A stretch of DNA of 64,000 nucleotides from Diadema setosum (GCA_033980235.1 CM067072.1:16309047-16373046), one strand, 5' to 3'; shown: positions 21,591 through 33,711, counted from the first letter of the stretch. Notes: generated from the sequence alone by a model not told the origin. Translations and numbers: made by a program.

Positions 21591-23566
21591 TGTTATGAAA
21601 GCGGGATGCCCATTGTGGATTGATTCTGGTGTAAACGTTTGTTTTAGGGGTTAACAATTACTTGTTCACTCATTTTTAGTATTCTAATGTGGGACATCTG
21701 GGCATAGTTAACTTTGTAAGCATTTTGAAAAATCAGCTCAACTTCCTTCATAGGATTTCTGTGTGTACAGTGTATTTGAAAAACATGATCTTCACAATTT
21801 CATGTCTGAAGTACATATTAAACAAGATTATATATTTTCTAGAAATATAGACTCTCGCTTTCTCTGGTCCCTGGACTATGGAATGAAAATCATAGTTTCC
21901 AAAAAATTAGTACATCTGTTTTCTTTGGAAAATGACACTAAGTGTGAGAAACTTCTAAAACTTCTTGGGTCACTTACATTCTCATGTAAACACACTATAT
22001 ATATGTCTATAAAATCCATGATTGACCAGGCTGTTCTAATACTATAACTACACTGAATCTTATATTATCAAACGATAAAGTAAATAGTGGCAGTGGGCAG
22101 GTCCTTCTGGTCCTGTACGGGTAGAAAGACGTCCCCGCCCTCCAGGAGTCTCCCGCTTCCTTGCGGGCAGTTTTTTGGTTAATCAAAGGCTAGGGAGTAA
22201 ACCTTATCCAAATCCGGAGCGGAACCCCTAAGGCGGTTATGTGTTGTAGTTCATCACCTCTCCGGCAAATATAATAGGTATTATACAATACATCTTTATA
22301 GGTTGACATCTAATTGTCATTTGCAGCTCCACATGAATCTACTAGCAAAATATAAACTACAAGAAAAATTATGCTAATTTATGAATTTAAGGAAAACCTC
22401 AAAGAAATACAAATTCTTAGGTTCATAATTATTGGCAGATAAAACTGCAGAATAAAATATTCAGTAAATCGATCTTACTTACCGGCACCAGTAGAAATAC
22501 TGAAGACGTTCTTTAAAGCGCACCTGCATCTATATATATGCATTCACGTTCATCACCGCTCAGCAATGGATGATCAGGAACAATAATTGTTTTGGATTGT
22601 CAGAGCTAATTTGATTCCTTCATATGATTCCTTATGATTTTGTGTAAGAGTTTTGACAAGGTCATACTATGAAATAATGAACAAGAACTGAAAACAAACT
22701 TTAGAAATCAGTAGGTCTTATAAGACTGCAATAATCATGTCTTTGTGGCGGAAACTATGACAGTACACTAATTGTACTCTCCTGTCGATGCATCCAAAAT
22801 TGGGGGGGGGGGGGGGAAAGTCTTCTATTCCATTCTCACCATTTTATTCTACCTTTGATATCCAACATAATTATCTGTAGTATTCCAGGTATGCAACAAT
22901 TGTACTTATGTGATGTTCAATACCTACTTGAATAGTGAATGTGATAGAGGTATGGTCAATCAACAACAATCAATGCACAATAAAGAACTAAACGCCGCAA
23001 CGACATAGGAGGTTCATTTACCAATAATAGGTGAACGATTCTTGTCAATGGGACAATACATATGGCAAGTGAGGGTGTATATGTAATACATACAGGGTGG
23101 CCCCTCAGAAAATGGAAACGAATATTTTTCCAAAACCAAAATTAAATTGTCCAATTTGGTTGAGTACTTTTCTTTCTAGACATGTTTTTGTTAATCATTA
23201 ATTTCTTGCTTTATTTTATCAAAGCTCAGCAACTGAGACTATCCAACAATTGAAGGTCAATTTTCGACAATAATCCTATTCAAGCATTCCACATTGTGAT
23301 GTGCGGCCTCAATTCTTTGTTAGTCTCCCAAGTGGATTTTGTTCGATGCTGAAATTTGTTGAATTGAGCTCAGAAATTTACGCTCGACCCGTCTTTACAA
23401 AAACATCTGTAGAATGAAAACTACTCAACCAAATGGGATGATTTTGGTGTCATCATTCTTCTAGATAAATTCTTTACAACTCTATGTCATTCATTTACGC
23501 ATCAAAGTAATGCAAACGTGCAGATATTTGCGAAAACTCGCGTTTCCGTTAATTCTAGGCCACACT

Positions 23567-23601
<35 letters not shown>

Positions 23602-23739
23602 TACTCTATGTAAATAGTGCGGCAGTCATATCTATCAAAATGGACATGAAAACGAAATGTGTTAGTTCTATTCATCAACAAATGCTTGTTTAAAATCATT
23701 GACCCCAATTAGTTTCAAAGACGTACAGTATAGTATATA
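21591..23739. other. Interior of the foldback element; includes an older MITE
   Basis: About 2.1 kb between the arms without a recognisable gene. 23097-23570 has ACAGGGTGGCCCCTCAG at its left and a CTAGGCCACACTGT-like right end, resembling a terminal-inverted-repeat MITE that carries similar sequence (GGAAACG) inside both ends. 22085-22260 is a GC-richer patch with a small hairpin (CCCGCTTCCTTGCGGG). A G-run lies at 22801 and (GT)n at 23574-23599. Confidence 0.4.
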
Positions 23740-24600
23740 CTGCGGTGGCCATATTTTAAAATGGCAGCCAAAACATAGGATGTGATGGTTGTATACACGA
23801 AAAGATGTATCCATTTAAATAATTGAACCTCAAAAACATATTTTTGTACCAGAATCATGAAGATGCATCCATTGGTTTTAAAGATATATGAATAGAATGT
23901 AGAGCGGCAGCCATGTTTAACTGGAGGGAGGCCATATTTATTAAATGGCCGCCAAAACAAAGGATGTGATGAACCTATTCACTTTGCTAAAACATCATTA
24001 TATTGAAAACCTTCACCCCAAATCTATACTTTTACACTTGAATCGTGATTATATATTTATTGAATTCGAAGATATACATTATTCATTATCCTTTGTATGG
24101 CAGCCATATTTATTAAAATGGCCGCCAAAACGTAGGATGAAACGATTCATACTCACTTGCAGTTGAATTTATCGGAGTCCTTGACCCCAAAACATATAAG
24201 TTGGTATCAGAGTCATGACCCTTTGTCCGTATGTTTTAAGGATATGTTATATTTAGCATGGTGGCCATATTTTTTTCAAAATGGCCGCCAATAAGTAGGT
24301 TGCCATGGTTTTATCCTCTCAAAAATTATTTTATTGGAATCCTTGACCCTCAAAACCTATACTTTGGTACAAGAATCATGACAATCGGACTTATAGTTTC
24401 CAAAATACACAGCATTGCTATATTACATGGCGGCCATTTTGAAAAATGGCCGCCACGGCCGCCACTGGCAGAATCAGAGTGGCTTCCATATCAGAAATGA
24501 CTTGTATTGGCATCATATACATGTGTACCAAATATGGTGCTTTTACCATAATGTGCATGATTCACCCTATATGTGCCCTATATCCGCTATCTAGGCGATA
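23740..24600 (+). mobile_element. Foldback element, right arm
   Basis: Partner of 20942-21590, with one extra unit on its inner side (23740-23930). Palindromic GGCCATATTT...AAATGGCCGCC cores lie near 23745, 23927, 24103, 24262 and 24430. The spacing of about 160-180 bp is regular. It lies about 0.5 kb upstream of the first detected ST8Sia exon. Confidence 0.85.
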
Positions 24601-25106
24601 TATCCTGTATAGTACAGTGGTGTGGACCACGGTTTGGTTGTTGATGTGGTGTTTTGCCGCGACCTGTTCGGTAAAAAATGCTGACTGTCATGCACGCTTG
24701 GCTGTCTCAGAAATTCAAGATAAAGACTGGATTTAATACTGAAAACACAAAAACATTCAATAGAATTTACAGCAGAATGAAAATATGTTGGCCTTATTGT
24801 CTACTTACGTTGCGATCTTTTGAACTACACAAATCCTTTTACCTATTTCTGTGCTTGGCTTTTGGAAATTAAACGTGACATAACCTGTGTATCATTTGAC
24901 AGCCTGGAACCTAGAGGATAAACATACATCACCGAAATAACGCAAACTTCAAAGAGAATCACCGTTTGTCAAAGTTATCGGGCTTGTGTGGTGATATGGT
25001 CATACATTACGATGAACTTTAACAAATAAATGGAATTAAAATGACGTGTTCAGATATGTCTAAGAACGATGCCGACTCATCTTGTATATGTTTATGCCTT
25101 TCTTAG

Positions 25107-25222
25107 AAAAATCCCCTTCCAGCAGACAATGCCATAAAATCATGTGCCGTGGTAGGAAACAGTGGTATACTCCTGAAAAGTGGATGTGGAAAGGAAATTG
25201 ACTCACACGACTTTGTAATCAG
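25107..25222 (+). CDS. ST8Sia-like alpha-2,8-sialyltransferase, exon with sialylmotif L start
   Basis: Acceptor TTTATGCCTTTCTTAG precedes this exon, and AG|GTGAGT follows it. It encodes [20 protein letters not shown] and then [18 protein letters not shown](R). [10 protein letters not shown] and [14 protein letters not shown] are the first half of sialylmotif L, which binds CMP-sialic acid. Its cysteine normally pairs with the one in motif S. The exon starts in phase 0 and ends in phase 2, continuing at 27050. Sialyltransferases are Golgi type II membrane proteins that add sialic acid to glycolipid or glycoprotein ends. Upstream exons for the tail, membrane anchor and stem were not found. Confidence 0.92.
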
Positions 25223-25302
25223 GTGAGTGTGTTTAGTACATTTGTTTCGCCTCAAGATCACTTACCTGAAGGTAACTAAATTAGTTCAGTATGCAGCTGA
25301 TA

Positions 25303-25962
25303 AACTGTCACATACTTTCTCCTCCCTATTGTCCTAATACACTTACACGGCGAGGATTCGACTCTTTGTACCTATTTCTGTATATTGAGAGTCCTTGTCG
25401 TTTTCACTCGTTCCGTTATTTTTCCCCATATACAAGCCTACTACAGTCACGGATTCCTGGATCTGTTGTACTGCTTTGTCCGTTATGTTGCCTTACTGTC
25501 ATGTTAGTCTTGTCTTATTCTGTCTTGTCTCTTAGTCTTCCTTTATTAGTTGCATTGTTGTTCCAGTCTAACTTCATGTTGATTCGCTTGTGTGTATTTG
25601 TGTGTTTTTGTTACTTCGTCTTCTCAGTGGGCTTCCAGACTTTTTTTTTCAGACCTTTTGCTTCGTCTTGAGCATTAACTTATTTTTCTGTTGATGTTCT
25701 TTACCTGAGGGGCCCGCATTCTACAAGCTTTGTCTTCTTATTGGGTCTATTTTCGCTGTTTATTATTTTTTTTTTGTATCGTTATTTGATTTTCATCAAT
25801 TCAGTTTTCGTGACAATGTATACTTACAATGAGGTTCCACAATTATTGTATACTCTATTCAGTTTGCTTTGTTTTGCTTATGAAAACTTATTTTCTCTTA
25901 TCAAAGGAAGTCTATGTTCTCGTCGAAAAGTGAAATAAAAATTTGAATTACATTGAACTGAA
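25303..25962 (+). mobile_element. 5'-truncated LINE tail in an ST8Sia intron
   Basis: Collinear with 18690-19346: CTGTCACATACTTTCTCCTC, GGGCTTCCAGACTTTTTTTT, GAGGGGCCCGCATTCTACAA, and the GTGAAATAAAAATTTGAATT end. It contains only 3' UTR, as expected when reverse transcription stops early. Same orientation as the gene. Confidence 0.8.
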
Positions 25963-27049
25963 TTGACTACAACCTATCATCCTTTGTTGCTAGTATCTAA
26001 ACCCCCTCAAAAAAGTCCTGCAAGTCCAATTTGATGTATCATAATAATTTCTCTTAAAACTACATCATTTCATTCAAATGTGACGTCATATGAAAGCCTG
26101 ATTAATTTTCTTTACAACGACAACTCCCTTGTTTACATTATGCATTCCTGGAATGCACAGTACAACTGAGTATGAGGAAAGGCCAAATGTGAAATGTTGC
26201 AAAATAGAGCAAACGTGTTATGTCAAACAGTGTAATTCCCATTATATTTGTCGTTTCAGGGAAGGAATGTGCTTGAAAAGAATACATTGTGAGATTATCA
26301 TCAGATTCCAGGCTTTATCCATGAATTAAAAACTGCAGTAGTATCTGCATATTAAAACTAAACATAAAGGTTGACCAAACAGTCATCTAATGTCTAGGAG
26401 ATGGGATTTTTTGAAAGTGCTTTCATTTCAGCATTGCTTATTCCAGTGGCCTTTTTCATCAAAACTGCATATAGCCGAATTGTTGCGACTTTTCACTTTT
26501 GATCTGTCCCCATACTCAGCTGTTTTGCACATTCCGAGAACACCCAATCATACCAAGTGAGGAGTCATTTTAAAGATAATTAATCAGGCTTTCTTATAAT
26601 GTAATATTCAATGAAAATAATGCGGGTATAAGAGAAATATAATGTATCAAACTTTAATTGCAGAACTTATTTTGAGGAGTTTATATACACAAGTTTATAT
26701 ACACATGTCCTATGCAATCTATCGAATGGATCACCTCCAAATAACATTAAAAAATTCGTACGCTATAAACATCCAAGTGACCCCCTTAAAAGTCCACTCA
26801 TTTAGCGTGCGATTATAAGCTAAAATAATGCGTATTAGCATTTTAACCAATGACATGCAAGTGAAGAATGGATAAATGGCAATATGCTAAAACATGAAAT
26901 ATCTCACAATTTTCACTCTCTGTTTCATGTCGATACATGTACCATATTAACTATGTTTATCATTTCTTTGACATAGTCTTTCAAACTGAGAACTCGATTA
27001 AAGTGGGAACTTTAAATTTGTGGTACGTTATTATGTTTTAATATTGAAG
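25963..27049. other. ST8Sia intron sequence
   Basis: AT-rich non-coding sequence with no other feature. Open frames here (for example 26129-26329) have no motif and are not flanked by matching splice phases. Confidence 0.6.
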
Positions 27050-27142
27050 GTGCAATCTAGCAAAGACTGACACTTTCCAACAAGACGCTGGTACTCTTAG
27101 TAATTTGACGACTATGAATCCTAGCATTTTACTTCGGAAAGA
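27050..27142 (+). CDS. ST8Sia-like sialyltransferase, exon completing motif L
   Basis: A 93-bp exon between ATATTGAAG and GTAAGTG. The leading G completes the arginine split at 25222, giving (R)CNLAKTDTFQQDAGTLSN and then LTTMNPSILLRK, and GA is left over to join the next exon (GA+G = E). CNL.....DAG..(S)NLTTMNPS is the second half of sialylmotif L (CN.AP...DVG.K....TMNPS in vertebrate ST8Sia). It is too short to stand out as an open frame and was found because the flanking exons lacked this block. Length divisible by 3 and phase 2-2 fit both neighbours exactly. Confidence 0.92.
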
Positions 27143-28380
27143 GTAAGTGATTGTGAAAGACATTTCATTTTCTCCCAGGTAAACAATGAAGGATACATGA
27201 TAATAAGTCTATCGAAAATGTAAAAGTCGATCTACCTGTTGAGACATCGCACATTTTACATGAATATTACGAAGGATATTGATGGATATAACGAAACGTC
27301 AAATTTGTTTGACTTTCCAATGACGAATTATATATAATGTAATGAATATGGTCACCGTGAGAGCATTTGGGCAGGACTACCGGGGGCCAAAACGCGTTTC
27401 AATCATCCCAAGTACAGCAATCCAGGCAAATTGCTGATTGATACTTGTTTAGGTAAAAACGTTATACTTAATAATTACTTATAGGAGGATCCTACCATTT
27501 AATTCGTGACAAACAAGGGGCATGTAAACGAAGGTTACATCAAGGCCATAATCCTAAAATATCAAGTGAGAGGCAAACTCTTATCCTTCTCGTGTAAGAA
27601 GGTGCTTTTTCGTTACTGAATAATTTCGAACTATAAGTTCAATAAGGTTATAATTATGTTTGTGGAAAGGCAAAGGAGACTGAATTTATGTAAAAAAAGA
27701 AAATAGCAATACGTATATCGAGAGATAGATACAACGTATAATTTTTGTTATAGCTGTTCAGTGTTGGACCAACTATATTGTTTACCGACTACAACATCCA
27801 TGGTTCAATGTTACCTATGTGTATGATTGCAAATATATATATATATAAGATACATTGCAGGGAAACATGGAAGTTATGCTCCATCTTGTGGACGTGCTTT
27901 CCAATATCTTTTGTCAATCATAATTTTACTACTACAAACAATGATTGACTCATGGTTTCATTGGCAGAATCTTGGTTTTTTGAAGGGTTTTTGTGTGGCC
28001 CTACAGCTGTACGTATTAGCATGAAGAAAATAACAATATCGCTGCAAAATATGGAATATATTTAGAGTTGGATATTTTGGTAGCGTATTTGGTATTACAT
28101 GTAGGCATATGAATCACTATAAATCGGTTTGCTAGCAGAAATTGTCGTATGTATGGTCATTTGATGGTAGTCTGTATCATTTAGCAAAAGAAGAAAGAGA
28201 AGAAAAGGTTTCCTTATTGGGAGCATGGATTTGTTATTCAGAAAATAAAACGGGTGAATTGATTGATCAATCAATAAATGAATAAAGTGTTGACTTCATG
28301 AATGTAACTGTTACATCATTGAATCTTGGAAAGAATTTCGGGATGAAAGCGCATATATGACTCCTTATTGCATTACAGTC
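27143..28380. other. ST8Sia intron sequence
   Basis: No further feature besides a short (AT)n run near 27832. Nothing coding is supported. Confidence 0.6.
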
Positions 28381-28510
28381 CTGGGGGCATTTCATGAAGC
28401 GTTTTGGTAGGATATCTTTCTGACAAACTGTTACAAGCTACTGAAATCCTTGCATCTGATTGGCTAAGAGCAAATTTGTTGGACAAAACGCTTCATGAAT
28501 ATGCCCCCTG
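28381..28510. mobile_element. 130-bp foldback MITE in an ST8Sia intron
   Basis: Left end CTGGGGGCATTTCATGAAGC pairs with right end GCTTCATGAATATGCCCCCT. The pairing continues through GTTTTG/CAAAAC, giving arms of about 27 bp. It is too short for a gene. Confidence 0.8.
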
Positions 28511-28804
28511 GGATGCGCATGTATAAATTGTAGTAGCAATTTTTCGCTCGCGACCCGACTGTTTAGCAAAAGGCTGTGAAACAGTGCAAAAATGATAATT
28601 TGGCAAATTTACATGGAATTATTTGGAATGGATGCGTGCCAAGTTATCAAAAATAAAATCATAGGCCCTACATGCATTTATAATTATGTTAACATAATAA
28701 ACAAAGGTCGAATTATTCAATGATTTCGGTTACTCCTGCAAGTATAGTTATCAAATTCTCTGGCTTGTTTAATATTCTGAATGTATCTGTGTTTTTCCCC
28801 CAAG

Positions 28805-29043
28805 GTATTCCGATGTTTTTAGAAACAAAAATGCGAAGAAGAGATTAAGAGACGACCTGTCAAAGTTCGGAGGATTCATTTTTGTACCAGGCGACAGTCA
28901 GAACAGCTTAAATGAATTCATAAAGATACATAAAGTCATGGATGGTATCAGCACGCCAGTGGTTGTGCCTGGAAACCCGCATCACTTGCGCCATGCGATC
29001 AAATTCTGGGTTGACCGATCATTAAAACGACGGTTGTCAACAG
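28805..29043 (+). CDS. ST8Sia-like sialyltransferase, central exon
   Basis: Acceptor TTTTTCCCCCAAG, donor ACAG|GTAGGT. The exon encodes (E)YSDVFRNKNAKKRLRDDLSK, then FGGFIFVPGDSQNSLNEF, then TPVVVPGNPHHLRHAIKFWV and DRSLKRRLST(G). This is the spacer between motifs L and S. The NP.(H/F)LR...KFW..R....(R)LSTG pattern matches the ST8Sia I/V/VI group (ganglioside-type enzymes) better than the polysialyltransferases II/IV. It enters with one base completing a codon and leaves in phase 1, matching 29820. No stop or frameshift. Confidence 0.92.
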
Positions 29044-29819
29044 GTAGGTCGAGTCTCAAAGTATTTATGTTTATCACACTTCCCCCAAATCATGAATTGT
29101 GCATGAATAGTAATTATCTACAGTTTCCAGACAACAGTTGCGGATCCGGGGGGGGGGGGGGGGGGGGGAGTGCGCACCGGGCGCGTGGTCCCCCTTAATA
29201 ATTTTGTTTTTTGTTTTATGAAAGAAAGAAAGAAAGAAGAGTATGCATAATATCGCACGATGATCTTTGTTAGATGATTATAGTGAAACCCGTAAGGAGA
29301 AAAATAATGTGCACTCAAGAGTTTATTTGTTTTTGTTGTTGTTGTTTTTTTTTTTTTGCTTGTCAGCCGATTATCCCCGGAAGTGGTACGAGAAATACTT
29401 GTTAATGCCTTTTTTTTCTTCTGCTTGTCTGCTGATCAAACCCGAAAGTGGCACATGAAAATATAAACTGCTTTTCGCCACCCCCCCCCCCTTTACGGAT
29501 TTCCTGGATCCTCCCCTGTGACGAGAAGTCCTCTTTTCACGAAAATATCTATGTAGCTATTCCTTCAATGATGCGAATAAAAAAGAAATGAAGTTAAACG
29601 AAAGAGCTAGAAAAAGTATTGTGTGATTATATCAACAAAATAGAGGATATAATTATTGAGGACTAGCTGCAAGCACCAGACAAAATTCCTATGCAGGCAA
29701 ACTTACACTGAGAAACGTGTGAGGGCACATGTAAGATTGTGCCTGATGAGTGGGAAAGGGACCTCTAGTGGCTTGTATCTCTACAATTACTGTCTTTTAT
29801 ATTTCAATATCTTTCACAG
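29044..29819. other. ST8Sia intron with homopolymer tracts
   Basis: Contains a G-run (about 29148-29168), a (GAAA)n patch, a T-run and a C-run (about 29480-29491). No coding sequence is supported. Confidence 0.7.
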
Positions 29820-30055
29820 GCTTGTATATGACGACGCTTGCTGTCCAGATGTGTCAAGACATATCCCTTTTCGGGTTTTGGCCTTTTCCACATCGTTTTT
29901 ATCATGGACTGAAGGTTCCGGTACCATACCATTACTTTGACAATATGACCAGCTCAGATGCCTTGAAGATTCATGCGATGGACGACGAATTTAATATCCT
30001 TTTGCAGCTGCACAATATGGGCGTTCTCCGGATCCGCCTCGGTAGTTGTGAATGA
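29820..30055 (+). CDS. ST8Sia-like sialyltransferase, last exon (motifs S, III, VS)
   Basis: After the TATCTTTCACAG acceptor the frame reads (G)LYMTTLAVQMCQDISLFGFW plus PF, which is sialylmotif S with its conserved cysteine. HYFDN follows as motif III, then HAMDDEFNILLQLHNMG as motif VS with the catalytic H-x4-E. It ends LRIRLGSCE at TGA 30053-30055. The C-terminal Cys is the usual disulfide partner at the end of ST8Sia enzymes. The four exons together give 227 uninterrupted residues, about the normal length from motif L to the end. The reaction is transfer of sialic acid from CMP-Neu5Ac in alpha-2,8 linkage in the Golgi lumen. The exact acceptor cannot be read from sequence. Confidence 0.93.
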
Positions 30056-30894
30056 AGAGAAGTGCTGACAAGAGAAAACTATTCCCTATCTAGACCAGCA
30101 AGACCATTGACATCAGACTTGTCTGCAAGGGCAGAGGATGACATCTCTAATACATCGTCAGAAAATTCTTCCATGTCGATATTCTTCAACTTTCGTGTAA
30201 TGATGTGTTTACATTGTAGTAACTTGCCTTGTGTGATCAAAATACAGACAACTGCTGCAGACTGGTGCATGATCAGACTGGAGAGGCTATCATGGATTGA
30301 GATGTCAGATATTATACATGTAGTCAGCATTATTCCTATACCCTATCATGAGAGCCAGATTATGGCTAGATGAATGTGTCGGCTCAGTCTGATGAATACG
30401 TAAATCCATTTGAACGCATTATCTCAGTGAAGGACTCAGCATAACTATTTCCCAGATAGGCCTTTGTCAATGCAAATTAAAATATCCAGTGACAAAGAGT
30501 GCTTGATGGGAGGCAAAGAGTTTCTTAATCTGTCTAACATTCTCACAAGGAACTGAAGGTATATTGACTTATTTTTCTGGTTTTGAAGGTGGTCTGTAGA
30601 TAATACTCGGCCCCAAAACATGGTTGGAGACGCCCGATAGCCAATAGTACATGTATTCAAATGATGTGAACAGAAAACGACCAATCGGGATAAAGGTGAA
30701 TCCCATGTGCTACAGGACCCTTATTTTACCTCCCTGGTCGGATACTAGCAAGCGGGTAATCATCTTTACTATAGAATCTGTCAACCATGTTTCTGTCACT
30801 GCTGCATCCTTATCGAAGATTTTCTCAGAAAGTGTCAAACTCGCAAAAAGCTGTTACCTTGCCTCTAGCTTTCAGAGACCTGGCATTCAATAAA
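30056..30894 (+). other. Probable ST8Sia 3' UTR with AATAAA at 30889
   Basis: AATAAA at 30889-30894 is the first good poly(A) signal I noticed downstream of the stop at 30055, giving a 3' UTR of about 0.85 kb. Open frames here have no known motif. Confidence 0.4.
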
Positions 30895-31483
30895 GAAAAC
30901 TTGATCGACGGAGTTTGAAAATCTACTGCTGCACGGGGAAACTGGCTGAAAGTGATGGTACTTCGATGACTTCACAGGAAGCTGAAAATACGTTGCTGAT
31001 GATGGTTGACGACACGTTATCCTGACTTTAATCTAGTAGCTATCTCAGCGAACTTTTCAAGTCCCCCCAAATACTGTTGTCACCTTAACGAAACAGACAT
31101 TTTACCGAGTTACAACAGGGTGATAAAAGGTAAAATGGGTAATACATTGTACCGAGTGGTTTTAATTGGCTACAGCGTTGCGAATGTGAGTAATAACAGT
31201 AATACTTAAAGAATATTCTTTTGGTGAGGTGTTTCCCCTTTATCATAAATAAGAAGTTACAACTCCAAATACATTTTGTAGGGGAACTTACATAGTCTGC
31301 ATTTATTTAACTATCAAAGGACAACTGTAATGAGGTATGTTTTCCCCATTGTCGTAAAAGCTATGTAGGCCTACTAATAATTGTCTTTTTGTCTTGATGA
31401 CATTCAGGGGAGATGGCATCTGTTGGTCATATCAGTTATTTCATGCTCAAACCGGAATACCTGATCAACCTGAAATAAACATA

Positions 31484-31517
<34 letters not shown>

Positions 31518-32069
31518 CCCCCTTTTTTTCAACTCCGATATGATTTAACGGTATGCCCCAGTGCAACATTCAATCCTGAATGTCGCGCTGTATTTTGCTC
31601 CTTCATTTTTTACTCCTTTCAGGAGTAGATATAATGCACAAACTTAAACATATTTCACAACAAAATATGTTTTTGTGTCACATAATGCGTGCAGCATTTA
31701 ATGAAATTTAGCATGGGGAAATTCAAGTAAGGAAGAAAAAAGCTTTTCATCTCCGAAAACTAAATGGTTGCAGACTTGTACTTGATTGTATTATGTGTTG
31801 TATTATGTTAATATGTATTAAACGAAATTAAACCGCTGAAAGTAGGCGATTTCAATCTTCTGTCTTTATGTTTAAATGCGCAAAACAATCTCTACTCTTA
31901 CTTTTGTAAATTTCTTTTAATACTGTGTTTAACATCATTCAACTCGTCATTCTGAGGATATTCACTTTAACAACATGAGAATACTCTCGGATAAAAAAAA
32001 AACAATCCGTAAAACATAATGGTCCTGATGTTGAGAATTCATTTTAATTAATATTTAACAGTTTCTGCT
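30895..32069. other. No gene seen
   Basis: AT-rich. (GT)n at about 31489-31515. Nothing coding recognised. Confidence 0.6.
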
Positions 32070-32900
32070 TCTCTGTTTTTATGCCTCCGACGCGAAATGT
32101 CCCCAATGTCGCCGTCCTTACGTTTGTCCTTCCGTCCGTAAGCAATTTTGTGGACAGCGTTACTAGAAAACCGTGTGAGGTATCCTTATGAAACTTGGCA
32201 GGTATATGCATGAGTGGACGCAGTTGTGCCTATCATTTTTTTTTGGTAAAGATGCTGAAGGTCAAAGGTCATGGTCAAATATTCAAAATTTCACTGTATT
32301 TCCCCGTATCTTTGCAATGCCTGAAGGTATTTTCTTGAAAATTAGTGAATACATGTACTACCCAATAAAGATTATCTACAGTTTCGGGTCTTGAGATCAA
32401 AGGTAAAAGGCAAATGAAAAATAATGTTAAAATTTCTCTTTTTTGCTCCATATCTCGGAAATGGTTCAAGGTATCTTCATGGAACTTCGAAAATATGCAT
32501 GTTGTACTGACTGGCAGTGATTGTCTAGGGAATTTGGGGATTATGGAGTTGAAGATCAAGGTCAACTCTTCAAAACTTCACCTTTTCCCCTCTTACTTAT
32601 GCAATGCCTGCAGGATTTTTCTTGAAAACTTGGTGTATACACATATTACCTAATACAGATTCCCTTTGATTTTTTTTCAAGAAGGTCAAAAGGTCAAAGG
32701 TTAAGTTAAAATGATAAATGTCACTTCTTCCTCCATATCTCGGAATTGGCTTAAGGTATCATCATGAAACTTAGTACATATTTATGCATGTTTCGCCTGA
32801 CAGTGATTCTCTTAGGAATATTAAGGCCATAGTGTCAAATGTCACGGGTCAAGGGCCAGGTTGAAATGCTAATAATTTACTATCAAATACTGAAATTGCA
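32070..32900 (+). repeat. Degenerate tandem repeat of a transposon-like unit
   Basis: It starts TTTTTATGCCTCCGACGCG with CGTCCTTACGTTTGTCC-like words. It then repeats every 285 bp or so: (CTCCATATCTCGGAA..TGG.T.AAGGTATC.TCATG.AACTT at 32448 and 32732, with a weaker start at 32150) alternating with TTTGCAATGCCTG.AGG.TTTT.TTGAAAA (32311, 32600). This composition is familiar from dispersed repeats in marine invertebrates. No protein is encoded. Confidence 0.6.
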
Positions 32901-33217
32901 CTTTTTCTCTGTAATCAACATATTACCAAATGGATGAACTTATAAAAGGGTCAAGATTCAAGTAAAATCCGCTAATCTCCAAATACCCGCTCTCTTAGAC
33001 AATCTAGCCATTCTAGGAAAGTGAACATTTAACAATTTTTTTCACAAGCATAACATATTTTAATATTTTGCCAATTATGTGAAATTGTCCTCACACATTG
33101 TCAAGACGTACTACAGGCCTATTAGGAGAATCATGCATTATGACGGAAGCATACCAGTCGCCATAGCGACATTTGTAGTCTTATTAAGCTTAATTAATGT
33201 AATGAAGAAGACGTTAA

Positions 33218-33711
33218 GGGGGCATTCCAGATGATTTTCATAATTTCACTTCATGTAGTACATAAATCAACAGCTCCATGTACAGATTTGTGGAATTTAT
33301 TGTGGTCCCTCAGAAGAGAAACCAATAGTCTGAAAAATCTTAAACAAATTACACTGAACAGCGCTAAAGACAGAGAAGCCTCACATATTATTTCAGAAGT
33401 GTACCAATGTACATGTATTTCCATTACAACACCGCTTGCTTAACAAGTTCTCCTGTGTAAAATTTATAGGTGCCTTCTTCTTTTGTTCTGCTTCCTTGAG
33501 CCCCAACTCATGCATTCTTATGGTGAGGCTGCCATGTCATCATCTTTGTTCATTCCAATTTGTTATAGATTTAAAAACATTCTTATTCCTCATCCAAATC
33601 ACTATGAATTCTGAAGCTCTGTACTCGGTATAACCATGGAGCTACTACATGGTATAACTAATTTATAGTTGTTCAAATGTAAAAGTCTGAAATATCATCT
33701 GCAGCTCTCCT
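33218..33711. mobile_element. TTAA-flanked MITE, copy 2
   Basis: TTAA at 33214-33217 and 33712-33715. The left end GGGGGCATTCCAGATGATTT pairs with the right end ATATCATCTGCAGCTCTCCT. Internally it is collinear with copies 1 and 3 (CTTCTTTTGTTCTGCTTCCT, TGAGCCCCAACTC). It is the most diverged and longest copy (494 bp). Confidence 0.82.

Noticed and set aside
21763..22047. 94-codon open frame upstream of ST8Sia considered as its stem-region exon
   Set aside because: The only donor-like site (AA|GTGTGAG) leaves phase 2, while the exon at 25107 starts in phase 0. It also lies inside the foldback element.
22440..22560. U1 snRNA-like or minus-strand splice-donor signal (CTTACTTACCGGCACC)
   Set aside because: No snRNA body follows, and no coding sequence precedes the GGTAAGTAAG donor on the minus strand.
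23945..24166. Conserved 73-residue frame present in both foldback arms (also minus strand 21354-21575)
   Set aside because: Similarity follows from the DNA repeat itself. The frames start in the GGCGGCCATTTT palindrome and have no known domain.
24678..24872. Open frame considered as an ST8Sia upstream exon (FNTENTKTFNRIYSRM)
   Set aside because: Weak resemblance only. No usable donor and no conserved tryptophan-asparagine pattern in frame.
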